A stretch of DNA of 64,000 bases from Dethiobacter alkaliphilus (GCA_016841605.1 JAENYV010000015.1:26037-90036), one strand, 5' to 3'; counted from the first letter of the stretch, positions 17,927 to 27,461 are shown. Notes: generated from the letters alone by a model not told the origin. Numbers and translations are program-made.

Positions 17927-17935
17927 ATAACAGAA

Positions 17936-17968
17936 CAGGCCTGTACCGGTTTTTTGGGTGCAGGCCTG
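17936..17968. terminator. Hairpin between convergent folT and CPBP genes
   Basis: CAGGCCTGTACC (17936-17947) pairs with GGGTGCAGGCCTG (to 17968), about 12 bp including one G-U. The T-run lies in the loop, not after the stem. Its place between convergent genes suggests termination, but it lacks a U-tail. Confidence 0.4.
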
Positions 17969-18019
17969 CTGCATTGCTCAGAAGCCGGATTAAAATTCTG
18001 AAGGTCCCACTTTAAAAGG

Positions 18020-19366
18020 TCAGCTCAGCAGTCGTGGCAAGAAAAATAGCATGGTTAAAGTCAATGTGCTGCCTAAAATACTTCTTGTCAGCTGGAAAAT
18101 GTAACCGAGAATAAGGGCTGTTCCTGGAACAAAAAAGAGAAGCTCGCAAAAGGGAAGAATATTTCTGCTTTGTTCCGGCATATTACCGTAGGCGGAGATA
18201 AAGAATATGCCTGTAAAGAGAAGCGTGCTGATCAAAAGGCCGGTTTTCCTTCCCCAAAGCCTCTCCAGGGTTGTTTGTAAAAAGCCTCTCCAGATCAGTT
18301 CAAATACTGCAGCCCAGGAAAAATAGTAAATAAACTGCAAAAAAGACTGCCCGATATTACCGGAACAAAACAGATTCAAGGGGATTTGCAGCGTTGAGAA
18401 AACAGTAATGATCAGCGAAATAACCAGCGCCAACCCGGCATCGCGCGGAAATTGGCGCCACTGAAGACCCGCGAATTGCGGCGGAATCTTACCTTTATAT
18501 ATTAAGAGATTGATGATCAATAGAAGTCCGAGATAAAGGAAGAAGAAAGCAGGATTTGTTTCACTACGGAAAGGATTGCCGGCTTGGGCTACAGGCCAAA
18601 TTTTATGGGCAAAAAAAAGGATGAGAAAGACTGCCATGCTTAAAATTTTTTCCGAAACAACTGGAGGGGTTCGTAAAAAATTCGACAGGTTGTAGGACGG
18701 TTTAAGGTCAAGGGTTAAAAGCTGTGCAACAAGGAGAACAATTGTGATGACTAAACTAAAGTATAAAATAAGGCGGGATAAAAGGAAGTTGTAAGATCCG
18801 GCAATAACCGGTTGCACAAAAGGTACACCATCATTTTCCAGATAGAGGTGGCTGCTTCCGGCCGGAGGCAGAAAGATTCGTTCAAAGCCGAGAGAATGAA
18901 TAGCAGGATTCTGAATGAGCTGTTGAAAAGTAACCGCGAGCTTACTTGCCAGGAGACGATCTTCCACCGGTAAAAAAAGGGTATCGCCTTTCAGTTGAAG
19001 ATATGTTTTCGTATCTACGACCAGATAACCGCCTGTAATTTTCTCAGAGATATTTTTTCCGCGATGGACGGCTGATCCCTCCCCAAGAAAGGCCAAACCG
19101 GTGAATGCGTCGTTAAGCGGGAGGGGGACTATCATGCTTCCCTGGGGGAGAAAGATCTCATAACCTTCAAGACAAAAAGAAAAAGGTTCGCTCCGGTAGA
19201 TCCGGTTAACGTTGCTTTTGGCAGTAAAAATACCCAGGTCTGCTTCTCTTGTTTCGGAGAAAACAAGAGATAAGGCCGCAAAACAAGAAAGGGTGATGAC
19301 GAGAAAAAGGGAAAAAAAACGGGTAACCGTGTTAGTTTTCAGAGCTTTTATGATGGGTATCAGCAA
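18020..19366 (-). CDS. CPBP-family (CAAX protease-like) membrane protein
   Basis: This 448-residue membrane protein has an N-terminal span, a long extracytoplasmic region (about residues 40-190), and a C-terminal membrane part ending in an Abi/CPBP-like domain. The family glutamate motif EExxxR appears as FELIWRGFL, so the first Glu is replaced by Phe while the second Glu and the Arg remain; a distal ISAYGN replaces the usual FxxxH region. Catalytic activity is therefore doubtful. The gene is divergent from coaX and convergent with folT. The function is unknown. Confidence 0.7.
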   Translation of the reverse strand: MLIPIIKALKTNTVTRFFSLFLVITLSCFAALSLVFSETREADLGIFTAKSNVNRIYRSEPFSFCLEGYEIFLPQGSMIVPLPLNDAFTGLAFLGEGSAVHRGKNISEKITGGYLVVDTKTYLQLKGDTLFLPVEDRLLASKLAVTFQQLIQNPAIHSLGFERIFLPPAGSSHLYLENDGVPFVQPVIAGSYNFLLSRLILYFSLVITIVLLVAQLLTLDLKPSYNLSNFLRTPPVVSEKILSMAVFLILFFAHKIWPVAQAGNPFRSETNPAFFFLYLGLLLIINLLIYKGKIPPQFAGLQWRQFPRDAGLALVISLIITVFSTLQIPLNLFCSGNIGQSFLQFIYYFSWAAVFELIWRGFLQTTLERLWGRKTGLLISTLLFTGIFFISAYGNMPEQSRNILPFCELLFFVPGTALILGYIFQLTRSILGSTLTLTMLFFLPRLLS

Positions 19367-19540
19367 CTTTTACATCCTTTTCTATTAAATGCTATTGAAA
19401 TTTTTTTCTTCTTTTTCCCCGATAATCCTTTTTTTTTTCGCTAAAAAAATTCAATATATCATTTATTCTTTAAAAAAAATGTAGTAAACTTACTAAGTAA
19501 TAAATTGTTCCAAGAACTTAGTTGTGGGAGGGTGATTGCT

Positions 19541-20332
19541 TTGCTCCTGGCGATAGATGTAGGAAATACCAATATTATGTTAGGAATTTACGGATCCGAA
19601 AAGCTGGAAATGTGCTGGCGCATTTCGACAAACAGAAACCAAACGGAGGATGAATACGGTGTAATTATTAGGAATTTGTTTCAACAAAACGGACTTCAGG
19701 CGGAATGCATTGATTCCATGATTATCTCCTCGGTTGTTCCACCGCTGAGATTTCCCCTGGTCAAGATGGCCGAAAAATATTTTCATATTACCCCTCTCAT
19801 GGTGGGACCGGGAATTAAAACGGGATTAAATATTCTTTATGATAATCCCCGTGAGATAGGCGCTGATAGAGTAGTTAATGCAGTAGCGGGTATTGAGCTC
19901 TACGGCGGGCCGTTAATTATCGTGGATTTTGGCACAGCAACGACTTTTTGTGCCATCTCCAAGTCAGGGGATTATTTAGGCGGATCTATTGCTCCAGGGA
20001 TTGGGATCTCCACTGAAGCACTTTTTGAGAGGGCAGCCAAATTACCCAGAGTAGAAATGGTTAAACCCAAAAGGATTATCGGCAAAGACACAATATCCAG
20101 CATTCAAATAGGTATTTACTACGGTTTTGTGGGACAAGTTGACGGTATTGTCAAGCGAATGATTAAAGAGTTTCCCGGTGGAAAGCCTTTTGTCGTGGCC
20201 ACAGGCGGACTGGCAGGATTGATTTCTAAGGAATCGGAAACCATTGATGAGGTCAATCCTTTTCTTACATTAGCGGGCCTGAGAATAATTTACAATAAGA
20301 ATATGGTCCAGGAGAAGAGCTTGCTTTCTTAA
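19541..20332 (+). CDS. coaX: Type III pantothenate kinase
   Basis: CoaX phosphorylates pantothenate in the first step of coenzyme A synthesis. The 263-residue product starts [17 protein letters not shown], the ASKHA phosphate-1 motif, followed by [11 protein letters not shown] and [13 protein letters not shown], both diagnostic of type III kinases. TTG 19541 is chosen because GGGAGGG ends 8 nt upstream; GTG 19532 overlaps that site and TTG 19505 lies before it. It ends at a strong bidirectional terminator shared with clpB. Confidence 0.94.
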   Translation: MLLAIDVGNTNIMLGIYGSEKLEMCWRISTNRNQTEDEYGVIIRNLFQQNGLQAECIDSMIISSVVPPLRFPLVKMAEKYFHITPLMVGPGIKTGLNILYDNPREIGADRVVNAVAGIELYGGPLIIVDFGTATTFCAISKSGDYLGGSIAPGIGISTEALFERAAKLPRVEMVKPKRIIGKDTISSIQIGIYYGFVGQVDGIVKRMIKEFPGGKPFVVATGGLAGLISKESETIDEVNPFLTLAGLRIIYNKNMVQEKSLLS

Positions 20333-20347
20333 TTATAAAAAAAAATT

Positions 20348-20387
20348 AAAAAGCCGGACGGTCTTAGTGACCGCAGCCGGCTTTTTT
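20348..20387. terminator. Bidirectional Rho-independent terminator (coaX/clpB)
   Basis: AAAAAGCCGG, A, CGGTC (20348-20363) pairs with GACCG, CA, GCCGGCTTTTTT (20369-20387). A-runs and T-runs flank both sides, so it can stop transcription from both convergent genes. Confidence 0.93.
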
Positions 20388-20411
20388 GATTGGTGGGAAA
20401 GGTTCTCCTTT

Positions 20412-23030
20412 CTAAAATGAGTGTATCTCCTCCCGTTCTTGAAAGAGCAGGCTGCTCTCTCCCCTGGTAACGACGATGGTATCTCCCGGCTTAAATTTGC
20501 TTTGCAGTAATTGCTTGGCCAGAGGAGTTTCCAGTTCTTTCTGGATCGCTCTTTTTAAAGGTCTGGCTCCATAAGCGGGATCATATCCTTTTTCTGCCAG
20601 GTATTCCTCGGCCTCGGGAGTAATTTCTAGATTAAGATGCTGATCCAGCAGACGTTTTACCAGGCGGGCAGATTGAATCTTAACGATCTGCTGCAGGTGT
20701 TTCCTGGTCAGTGGGTGGAAGACGACGATTTCATCTACCCGGTTTAAGAATTCCGGCCTGAAAAAGGTCCGCATATGGTTTAAAACTCGGCTTTTAGCCC
20801 GCTCAAAATCTTCTTCATCTCCCATGCCGTTTTCCATAATAAGGTCGCTACCCAGGTTGGAGGTCATGATAATGACGGTATTGCGAAAGTCCACTGTTCT
20901 CCCCTGGGAATCGGTCAATCTTCCGTCATCAAGGATCTGAAGGAGGGTGTTAAAAACATCCTGGTGCGCCTTTTCAATCTCGTCAAAAAGAATGACGGAG
21001 AAGGGGCGGCGGCGAACCGCGTTGGTCAGCTGGCCACCCTCCTCATAGCCCACATATCCCGGAGGTGCCCCGATCAGACGTGAAACGGAATGTTTTTCCA
21101 TATACTCGGACATATCCAGCCGGATATGTGCATTTTCGTCGTCAAAGAGGACAAAGGCAAGGGATTTGGCCAGTTCGGTCTTCCCTACCCCCGTTGGTCC
21201 CAGGAAGATAAAGGAACCGATGGGCCGGGCAGGATCTTTGATCCCTGAACGGGCCCGCAGAACCGCTTCACTAACTGCGGAGACAGCCTCTTCCTGCCCA
21301 ACGACCCTTTCATGAAGACGTTCCTTAAGCTGGAGGATCTTCTGCCGTTCTCCTTCCAGGAGCTTGCTGATGGGAATACCGGTCCAGCGGCTGACGATCA
21401 CGGCAATATCTTCTTCATCAACTTCCTCCTTGAGAAGCCTCATACTTTTTTTCTTCCGCAGTTTTTCTTCCTCCTCCCGGAGCTGCTGCTCCAGACGTGA
21501 CATCTTGCCGTATTTTAACTCTGCCAGCCGGTTTAAATCATACGCTTGCTCTGCTTTATCCATTTCCAATTTTGTTTCTTCTAGCTGTTCACGAATAGAG
21601 CGCAGCTTGGAAATAAATTCTTTTTCTTCTTCCCAGCGGCTCTTAAGCTCCGCGGCATCTTCTTTTAAATCAGTCAGTTCTTCTTCAACCTTATCCAGCC
21701 GTTTTTTCGAAGCTTCATCGGTCTCTCTCTTTAAGGCTTCCCGTTCGATCTCCAGCTGCAAGATACGTCTTGTCACCTCATCCAGTTCGGAAGGCATGCT
21801 GTCGATTTCCGCCCTGATTAAAGCGGCGGCCTCATCAACAAGGTCGATAGCCTTGTCGGGGAGGAAACGATCGGAAATATATCTCTGACTGAGGGTTACG
21901 GCGGCAACCAGGGCAGAGTCCTTGATGCGGACGCCATGGTGAACTTCGTAGCGCTCTTTCAGCCCGCGCAGAATGGAAATGGATTCCGGTATGCCCGGTT
22001 CCTTGACGATAACCGGCTGAAAGCGGCGTTCCAGAGCGGCATCTTTTTCAATGTATTTGCGAAACTCTGCCAGTGTCGTTGCCCCAATACAGTGCAGTTC
22101 ACCCCTGGCCAGCATTGGTTTGAGAAGGTTGCCGGCATCCATCGCTCCTTCTGCAGCCCCGGCTCCGACCACGGTATGAAGTTCATCAATAAAGAGTATG
22201 ATCTCTCCCCCGGAATCCTGGATCTCTTTAAGGACTGCTTTCAGTCTTTCTTCAAATTCCCCCCTGTACTTGGCGCCTGCCACCAGGGAACCCATATCGA
22301 GAGCAAAAATTCGCCTGTTTTTCAGACCCTCCGGGACGTCATTTTTGGCAATGCGCTGGGCCAGACCTTCAGCTACCGCGGTTTTCCCCACGCCGGGCTC
22401 ACCGATTAAAACAGGATTATTTTTTGTGCGCCGGGAGAGGACCTGAACTACCCGGCGAATTTCTTCATCCCGTCCGATAACCGGGTCCAGTTTGCCTATG
22501 GAGGCCATTTCCGTCAGATCCCTGCCGTATCTGGCCAGAGCTTCATAGGTTCCTTCCGGGTCCGGTCCGGTTACGCGCTGGTGTCCGCGGATGGACTGAA
22601 GGGCCTGCAAGAAACGGTCTCTGTCCAAGCCTCCCTGTTTTAAAAGGCGTTGGCCTTCTCCCCGGTCGCTCAGCAGAAGAGAAAGAAGCAGATGCTCAAT
22701 TCCGATGTACTCATCTTTAAAAGATAATGCTTCTTTTTTGGCGTCTTCCAGAACTCTGGCCAGGCGGGGGCTCAGATAGATCTGTTCAGTCGTTCCTTCT
22801 CCGGCATAAACTTTCGGTTGTCTGGAGAGATAAGACTGGAGATTGTTTTTTAATGCCTCCGTATCGCAGCCTGCCCGGGATAAAATTCGGGAGCCCAGAC
22901 CTTCCTCCTGTTCCAGAATAGCAAGGAGCAGATGTTCGCTATCGATCTGCTGATGGTGAAACCGGGCGGCCATACTTTGTGCCGCGGCAATGGCTTCACG
23001 AGCTTTATTGGTAAAACGGTTTAGTTCCAT
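20412..23030 (-). CDS. clpB: ATP-dependent disaggregase ClpB
   Basis: ClpB is the AAA+ disaggregase that rescues aggregated proteins with DnaK after heat stress. The 872-residue product begins [18 protein letters not shown] and has the Clp N-domain, NBD1 with [16 protein letters not shown], a long M-domain coiled coil (about residues 400-530), and NBD2 with [18 protein letters not shown] 23030 fits the family start, but the only strong ribosome site, AAGGAGG, lies 33 nt further upstream with a perfect 7-bp hairpin between; a GTG at 23063 abuts that site. I saw no CIRCE element. The gene lies downstream of the RHH/TnpA-like pair on the same strand. Confidence 0.95.
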   Translation of the reverse strand: MELNRFTNKAREAIAAAQSMAARFHHQQIDSEHLLLAILEQEEGLGSRILSRAGCDTEALKNNLQSYLSRQPKVYAGEGTTEQIYLSPRLARVLEDAKKEALSFKDEYIGIEHLLLSLLLSDRGEGQRLLKQGGLDRDRFLQALQSIRGHQRVTGPDPEGTYEALARYGRDLTEMASIGKLDPVIGRDEEIRRVVQVLSRRTKNNPVLIGEPGVGKTAVAEGLAQRIAKNDVPEGLKNRRIFALDMGSLVAGAKYRGEFEERLKAVLKEIQDSGGEIILFIDELHTVVGAGAAEGAMDAGNLLKPMLARGELHCIGATTLAEFRKYIEKDAALERRFQPVIVKEPGIPESISILRGLKERYEVHHGVRIKDSALVAAVTLSQRYISDRFLPDKAIDLVDEAAALIRAEIDSMPSELDEVTRRILQLEIEREALKRETDEASKKRLDKVEEELTDLKEDAAELKSRWEEEKEFISKLRSIREQLEETKLEMDKAEQAYDLNRLAELKYGKMSRLEQQLREEEEKLRKKKSMRLLKEEVDEEDIAVIVSRWTGIPISKLLEGERQKILQLKERLHERVVGQEEAVSAVSEAVLRARSGIKDPARPIGSFIFLGPTGVGKTELAKSLAFVLFDDENAHIRLDMSEYMEKHSVSRLIGAPPGYVGYEEGGQLTNAVRRRPFSVILFDEIEKAHQDVFNTLLQILDDGRLTDSQGRTVDFRNTVIIMTSNLGSDLIMENGMGDEEDFERAKSRVLNHMRTFFRPEFLNRVDEIVVFHPLTRKHLQQIVKIQSARLVKRLLDQHLNLEITPEAEEYLAEKGYDPAYGARPLKRAIQKELETPLAKQLLQSKFKPGDTIVVTRGESSLLFQEREEIHSF

Positions 23031-23036
23031 GATACG

Positions 23037-23058
23037 GCTCGGCTTTTTTGCGCCGAGC
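23037..23058 (-). promoter_or_regulatory. Hairpin between the Shine-Dalgarno and the clpB start
   Basis: On the mRNA, GCTCGGC and GCCGAGC form a perfect 7-bp stem with an 8-nt A-rich loop, directly between AAGGAGG (23064-23070) and ATG 23030. If folded, the effective gap from Shine-Dalgarno to start falls to about 11 nt. Confidence 0.5.
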
Positions 23059-23111
23059 TTCACCTCCTTATTGATTTTATTGGTATGAAAAAGTTGGTAT
23101 TAGAAGACAAA

Positions 23112-23504
23112 TTAAAAAGACAAATCATCCAGGAACTGTTGAAGTATCTCCGCGTCCAGGATATCACCCGTGCTGACCAGGTAACCTTTTTTCCAGAGAG
23201 AGCCCCGGCGGCCGTAAAAAGTCCGCATTTCCGGAAATTGTTGAAAAAGATGCACAGCAGAAATGCTTTTCAGCGTCCGAATAATATCTGCCGGGGCGAC
23301 GGAAGGATCAACGGAAAGAAAAATATGAATAAAAGCATTGTTTACCTCCAGAGAGTGAATCTCATAGCGGTACTTTGAGCAAAGAGTAAGCAAAATCTCT
23401 TTCAGCGAATCTCCGGCTGTTCCGTAAAAATTTCCGGCTTTGGGCTTGGGGCACCAGACAAGATGATATTTAACCAAATAGCGGTAGTAGTCGTTTCTCA
23501 TCAT
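23112..23504 (-). CDS. IS200/IS605 TnpA-like protein with substituted catalytic residues
   Basis: This 130-residue protein has the fold signature of Y1 HUH transposases: YHLVWCPKPK near the N-terminus (compare the family's YHIVWCPKYR), then SVDPS, LKSISA, and LWKKGYLVSTGD. The HUH motif, normally HIH, reads AFIHIF: the first His is Phe. The nucleophilic Tyr, normally in QYIxxQ, is also Phe, in QQFLDDL. Transposition chemistry is therefore not expected. The frame is intact and starts at the base after the stop of the RHH gene, with no further ribosome site, which suggests translational coupling. A domesticated DNA-binding protein is the likeliest reading. Confidence 0.75.
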   Translation of the reverse strand: MMRNDYYRYLVKYHLVWCPKPKAGNFYGTAGDSLKEILLTLCSKYRYEIHSLEVNNAFIHIFLSVDPSVAPADIIRTLKSISAVHLFQQFPEMRTFYGRRGSLWKKGYLVSTGDILDAEILQQFLDDLSF

Positions 23505-23663
23505 TTATTCTTCTTCAAAACGATATTTTTCTTTAATAGCTCTGCGGATGAGATCAAGGTAGGTCAGCGTTTTTTCTTCTTCTACGGAATAGATCCTGGC
23601 CAGGTTTTCCAGCTCGGTTTTCCAGGCTTGTGGTAAAGAAATATTGATTTGCACATTTTTCAT
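23505..23663 (-). CDS. Small ribbon-helix-helix protein (52 aa)
   Basis: The product begins MKNVQINISLPQAWKTELEN and ends in an acidic tail. The beta-strand VQINISLP followed by two predicted helices matches CopG/Arc-type DNA-binding proteins. AAGGTGG precedes the ATG. The stop codon touches the start of the TnpA-like gene, so the two form one unit, probably with clpB downstream. An autorepressor or antitoxin role is possible. It is too short for most gene-size cut-offs. Confidence 0.75.
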   Translation of the reverse strand: MKNVQINISLPQAWKTELENLARIYSVEEEKTLTYLDLIRRAIKEKYRFEEE

Positions 23664-23700
23664 TCAAAGAACCACCTTTTCCTCTTGTCTCTGCATAGAT

Positions 23701-23729
23701 ATTCTATCATAATATATAATCTATGGCAA
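23701..23729 (-). promoter_or_regulatory. Sigma-A-type promoter for the RHH/TnpA-like unit
   Basis: On the minus strand TTGCCA (23729-23724) and TAGAAT (23706-23701) are separated by 17 bp, about 40 bp before the RHH start. The flanks are AT-rich. Confidence 0.5.
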
Positions 23730-23820
23730 GACAATATTTTGCTGTCTATTAATTCCGGAGAGGTAATGATTCTTTGAACGTCGAAATCATTGCAGAGGGA
23801 GTTAAGGAGGCGAAAGCGAA

Positions 23821-24579
23821 ATGAAGGTTTTTTTTGATGAAAAGTTTTTACAGATCTATGCCGGTGACCCCGCAGCAGTACCCGGGCGTCTGGAGTACGC
23901 TTTCTCTTTGCTGAAAGAAAAATATTCCCTGGTTGACCCTGTGCCTTGCAGCCGGGAGGATGTTCTCCTGGTCCATGCCCCCTACCATCTGGAATATATC
24001 GGCAGGGATGAGAGCGTTTATCCTATGGCCGTCCTGGCCGCAGGCGCAACTATCGGAGCTGCGGAATCGGCCCTGAACGGTGAAGCGGCTTTTGCCCTTT
24101 GCAGGCCTCCCGGGCATCATGCCGGCCCGGATTCCTGTTGGGGTTTTTGCTATTTTAATAATGTAGCCATTGCTGTACGTAAGCTATTGGTCGCAGAAAA
24201 AGTCAAAAAAGTTTTAATCGTTGATTTTGATCTCCATTATGGTGACGGGACAGCAAATACATTTCATGGAGACCCGTCTGTATCATATTATCACGTCAAG
24301 GGGAGCAACCCCCGGGTTTTTTTTGATAACCTGAAGGAGTATCTGCAGAGCGGAAGTGCAGAGCTGGTTGCAGTCTCCGCAGGTTTTGACCGCCACAGCG
24401 AGGACTGGGGAGGGTATCTCTCCACAACGGACTACCGGGAGACGGGAAAAATACTGGGCTCTTTTGCCAAAGATACTTGCCGGGGACGTATTTTTGCCGC
24501 GCTGGAAGGAGGTTACAACCCTCATTCCATGGGCGAGGCGATCGCTGCTTTTCTGGCAGGCCTGGAAGACGGCCTGTAG
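23821..24579 (+). CDS. Histone deacetylase family protein (AcuC/HDAC-like amidohydrolase)
   Basis: This is a zinc-dependent deacetylase-fold protein of 252 residues, shorter than the usual ~310. Conserved pieces are RPPGHHAG (the active-site His pair), GFCYFNNVAIA, the metal-site VDFDLHYGDGTANTFHG (family DxHHGNGT, with the second His as Tyr), VSAGFDRH (second metal Asp) and LEGGYN (catalytic Tyr). The substrate, which could be a polyamine or an acetylated protein, cannot be told. AAGGAGG lies before ATG 23821. The topoisomerase gene follows after a REP-like hairpin. Confidence 0.85.
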   Translation: MKVFFDEKFLQIYAGDPAAVPGRLEYAFSLLKEKYSLVDPVPCSREDVLLVHAPYHLEYIGRDESVYPMAVLAAGATIGAAESALNGEAAFALCRPPGHHAGPDSCWGFCYFNNVAIAVRKLLVAEKVKKVLIVDFDLHYGDGTANTFHGDPSVSYYHVKGSNPRVFFDNLKEYLQSGSAELVAVSAGFDRHSEDWGGYLSTTDYRETGKILGSFAKDTCRGRIFAALEGGYNPHSMGEAIAAFLAGLEDGL

Positions 24580-24580
24580 A

Positions 24581-24603
24581 AGCAAAGGGACGGTTCATTT
24601 GCT
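24581..24603. repeat. REP-like hairpin with GGGACGGTTC loop (copy 2)
   Basis: AGCAAA (24581-24586) pairs with TTTGCT (24598-24603) around GGGACGGTTCA. The loop is shared with 10651-10660, but the stem sequence is wholly different. Confidence 0.6.
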
Positions 24604-24635
24604 CCCCTATCCGAATATGAAAAGGTTGAAAAGAC

Positions 24636-26759
24636 ATGAAAATTCTTGTTATTGCCGAAAAGCCGTCCGTATCCCGGGATATTGCCGGAGTCCTGGGTTG
24701 CCGTCTGAGAAGAAACGGGTATCTGGAAGGAGATAAGCATATTGTAACATGGGCTGTTGGTCATCTGGCAACTTTAAAAATGCCGGAAGAGTACGATCCG
24801 GCTTATAAAAAATGGAAGATGAAAGACCTGCCCATTATTCCGGAAAAGATGCTTTTAAAGCCGGTGGAGAAGACAAAAGAGCAGTATGAAATAGTTAAAA
24901 GGCTGATGAATTCCGGAGAAGTAAGTGAAATTATCTGTGCGACCGATGCCGGCCGGGAAGGAGAGCTCATCTTTCGCTATATTTACTCCCTGGCCGGCTG
25001 TCTAAAGCCGGTTAAACGGCTCTGGATAAATTCATTAACCGATTCCGCCCTGCGCACCGGATTTGCCAAACTGAAACCAGGCCAAAGTTACGACAATCTT
25101 TATTATGCTGCCCGTTGCAGAAGTGAAGCCGACTGGCTGGTAGGGCTGAATGCTACGCGAGCTTTTTCCGTGCAGCACGGGACCATGCTTAGTGTGGGCA
25201 GGGTGCAGACGCCGACACTGGCCATTCTTGTCTGCCGGGAGAAAGAGATTCAAAACTTTGTGCCGAAGGACTTCTGGGAAGTTTGGGCGGAATACCGGGA
25301 AGGGTTTTGGGGAAAATGGCAGGGTGAAGGCGCCGGGAGGACTTATGACCAAGCCAGGGCGGAAGAAGTGCAAAAAAAGGTTAAAGGGAAAACCGGTGTT
25401 GTCAAGGATTTAAAGCAGGAAGAGAAAAAAGAGCGTCCCCCTTTACTTTACGACCTTACCGAACTGCAAAGGGACGGCAACAAAATATTTAATTTTTCCG
25501 CGCAGTATGTCCTTGATCTGGCGCAAAAATTATATGAAAAAAAACTGATTACCTATCCCAGGACAAACAGCCGGTTTTTAAGCAGCGATATCGACACCCT
25601 GGAAATTGTTGCAAAACTCCATGGTTATGACAGATATACCGGCCTGATCAAGAAAGAAGCATGGACCATTCAGGCCAGAAATATTAACGACAGCAAAGTA
25701 ACGGATCACCATGCCGTTATTCCGACCGGAGAAAGCAGGATGACGGCCGGAGACGAAGCGAAAGTGTTTGACCTTGTTGTTAGGCGTTTTCTTGCCGGTT
25801 TTTTCCCGGACCATCTTTATATGGTAACGACGATAACTGCAGAAATTGAAGGGGAGATATTCATCAGTAAGGGAAAAGTTGTTAAGCAGCAGGGCTGGAA
25901 GGAACTTTATACTACTTTTCTTCCTGCAACTGCCGAAGATAAGAAAAAGAAGGGGCAAAGCAAGAAGCAGGAAGAAGAAAAAGAAGAGGAAGAGCAGGCT
26001 TTACCGGATATGGCTAGGGAAGCTCAGCTAACTGTCAAGGACGTAAAGCTGAAGAAAAAGCGAACAAAACCACCGGCAAGATACACGGAAGCCGGCATCC
26101 TTTCAGCCATGGAGAACGCCGGTAAAATGGTTGAAGATGAAGAATTGCGTGAGCGTATGAAAGAAAACGGACTGGGGACGCCGGCAACAAGAGCAGCTAT
26201 TATTGAGCGTTTGTTAACAGTCGGCTATATTGAGCGAAAAGGAAAAAGCCTTGTTCCCACAGCGAAGGGTATGGCTTTACTGGATATAATGCCGGTTAAG
26301 TTGAAAAGCCCGGAACTTACCGGCGAATGGGAGAAAAAGCTTTACGATATCGAGAGAGGAAAACTAGAACCAAAGCAATATCTTGATGAAATAAAAAGCT
26401 ATACAAAAGAAATCGTACATTTGGCCGGGAACAGCAAAAGCAACACCATTGCCGGGAAAGGCAGAAAAATAGTCGGAAAGTGTCCTCTCTGTGGAGATAA
26501 CGTCACGGAAAACAAGAAGGGTTATGGCTGCAATGCCTGGAGAACTTCGGGCTGCAAATTTTTTCTGGGGAAAATAGCCGGGAAAAAATTGAGCGAAAGG
26601 CAGGTAAAAAGCTTGCTGGAGCAGGGAGAAACCGGGATTATTAAGGGATTTACAAGCAAAAAAGGAACAAAATTTGCAGCGGCATTAAAAATCGACGGAG
26701 GGAAAATAACCTTTGTATTTGAAAACGATTTAAAGGAAAGACTAAAGAAAAATAGTTGA
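24636..26759 (+). CDS. topB: DNA topoisomerase III
   Basis: This type IA topoisomerase relaxes and decatenates DNA through a 5'-phosphotyrosine link. The 707-residue product starts MKILVIAEKPSVSRDIAGVL, has the Toprim motif TDAGREGELIF near residue 104, and the active-site LITYPRTNSRFL with the catalytic Tyr near residue 306. A Lys/Glu-rich insertion (about residues 430-452) interrupts the central region. The C-terminus has a zinc-finger-like CPLCG...CNAW...GCKFFLG. The ribosome site is weak (AAAAGG at 24618). Confidence 0.95.
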   Translation: MKILVIAEKPSVSRDIAGVLGCRLRRNGYLEGDKHIVTWAVGHLATLKMPEEYDPAYKKWKMKDLPIIPEKMLLKPVEKTKEQYEIVKRLMNSGEVSEIICATDAGREGELIFRYIYSLAGCLKPVKRLWINSLTDSALRTGFAKLKPGQSYDNLYYAARCRSEADWLVGLNATRAFSVQHGTMLSVGRVQTPTLAILVCREKEIQNFVPKDFWEVWAEYREGFWGKWQGEGAGRTYDQARAEEVQKKVKGKTGVVKDLKQEEKKERPPLLYDLTELQRDGNKIFNFSAQYVLDLAQKLYEKKLITYPRTNSRFLSSDIDTLEIVAKLHGYDRYTGLIKKEAWTIQARNINDSKVTDHHAVIPTGESRMTAGDEAKVFDLVVRRFLAGFFPDHLYMVTTITAEIEGEIFISKGKVVKQQGWKELYTTFLPATAEDKKKKGQSKKQEEEKEEEEQALPDMAREAQLTVKDVKLKKKRTKPPARYTEAGILSAMENAGKMVEDEELRERMKENGLGTPATRAAIIERLLTVGYIERKGKSLVPTAKGMALLDIMPVKLKSPELTGEWEKKLYDIERGKLEPKQYLDEIKSYTKEIVHLAGNSKSNTIAGKGRKIVGKCPLCGDNVTENKKGYGCNAWRTSGCKFFLGKIAGKKLSERQVKSLLEQGETGIIKGFTSKKGTKFAAALKIDGGKITFVFENDLKERLKKNS

Positions 26760-26772
26760 TACAGGTGATATA

Positions 26773-27228
26773 ATGGACAGATTTTATAGAGGATTTGTCG
26801 CGGGAATAAGCGGCGGTATTCTCATGACCATTTGGGATTTAATTTCTTTTCATTTACTTGACTTTACAGAACATCGATATCTGGATTGGTGTGCGGTCAT
26901 GCTTTTGGGGGATAGGCCGTCCACTATCATTGAAGCGGTTTATGCCCTGTTCACTCATTTGGTGTGGGCGGGCTTTTTGGGTATAATTTTTGCATTTATA
27001 GTTAAAGGAATCGGTGAGCAAGGTTTACTGGCAAAAGGTGTGATCATCGGCTTTATTATCGGTTTTCTTTTATATACTATTCCTAAATTATTTCAAACAG
27101 GTCCTCTCTATGCAACACCCATTGAAAGCGTTATCTCAAATCATCTCGGCGCAGTTATTTGGGGTCTAACAACAGCTTATGTATTGCATCTTTTAAATAA
27201 GAAATACGAAGAAACAGGTGAAATTTAA
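26773..27228 (+). CDS. Small membrane protein of unknown function
   Basis: The 151-residue product has about four hydrophobic segments, for example GFVAGISGGILMTIWDLISF at the N-terminus and AGFLGIIFAFIVKGIG in the middle. I do not recognise the family. AGGTGATATAATG gives a good start 13 bp after topB, so it may be cotranscribed with topB. The following FMN riboswitch has its own consensus promoter. Confidence 0.7.
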   Translation: MDRFYRGFVAGISGGILMTIWDLISFHLLDFTEHRYLDWCAVMLLGDRPSTIIEAVYALFTHLVWAGFLGIIFAFIVKGIGEQGLLAKGVIIGFIIGFLLYTIPKLFQTGPLYATPIESVISNHLGAVIWGLTTAYVLHLLNKKYEETGEI

Positions 27229-27260
27229 TGCAACTGTTCCGGGAAGCAATAATTTGGTTA

Positions 27261-27289
27261 TTGACAAGAAAATACTTACTATTTATAAT
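27261..27289 (+). promoter_or_regulatory. Consensus sigma-A promoter for the ribU leader
   Basis: Perfect TTGACA (27261-27266) and TATAAT (27284-27289) are separated by 17 bp and placed 10 bp before the riboswitch, so transcription would begin almost exactly at the aptamer. Confidence 0.92.
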
Positions 27290-27298
27290 ATAATAAAT

Positions 27299-27421
27299 GC
27301 TTCGGGGCGGGGTGTAATTCCCCACCGGCGGTAAAGCGGCCATTGTGCCGACGAGCCCGCTAGCTGATAAGCTGAGCCGGTTAGATCCCGGCGCCGACGG
27401 TACAGTCCGGATGGGAGAAGC
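27299..27421 (+). promoter_or_regulatory. FMN riboswitch (RFN element)
   Basis: The conserved RFN blocks are present in order: CTTCGGGGCGGGGTG, AATTCCCCACCGGCGGTAAA, AGCCCGCTAGCTGATAAGC, GCCGGTTAGATCCCGGCGCC, then GACGGTACAGTCCGGATGGG and AGAAG. GCTTC (27299-27303) and GAAGC (27417-27421) close P1. An intrinsic terminator about 40 nt downstream is the expression platform, so FMN should stop transcription before ribU. Confidence 0.97.
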
Positions 27422-27461
27422 AAACACTGGCGGTTATGTGTTTTATTGTTGCTTTCCTTAT

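Noticed and set aside
21364..21888. Ser-rich frame of 174 codons antisense to clpB
   Set aside because: The Ser richness is the mirror of the charged coiled-coil M-domain codons of clpB.
23037..23058. CIRCE-like heat-shock operator before clpB
   Set aside because: The inverted repeat GCTCGGC/GCCGAGC does not match TTAGCACTC-N9-GAGTGCTAA; it is treated as an RNA hairpin.
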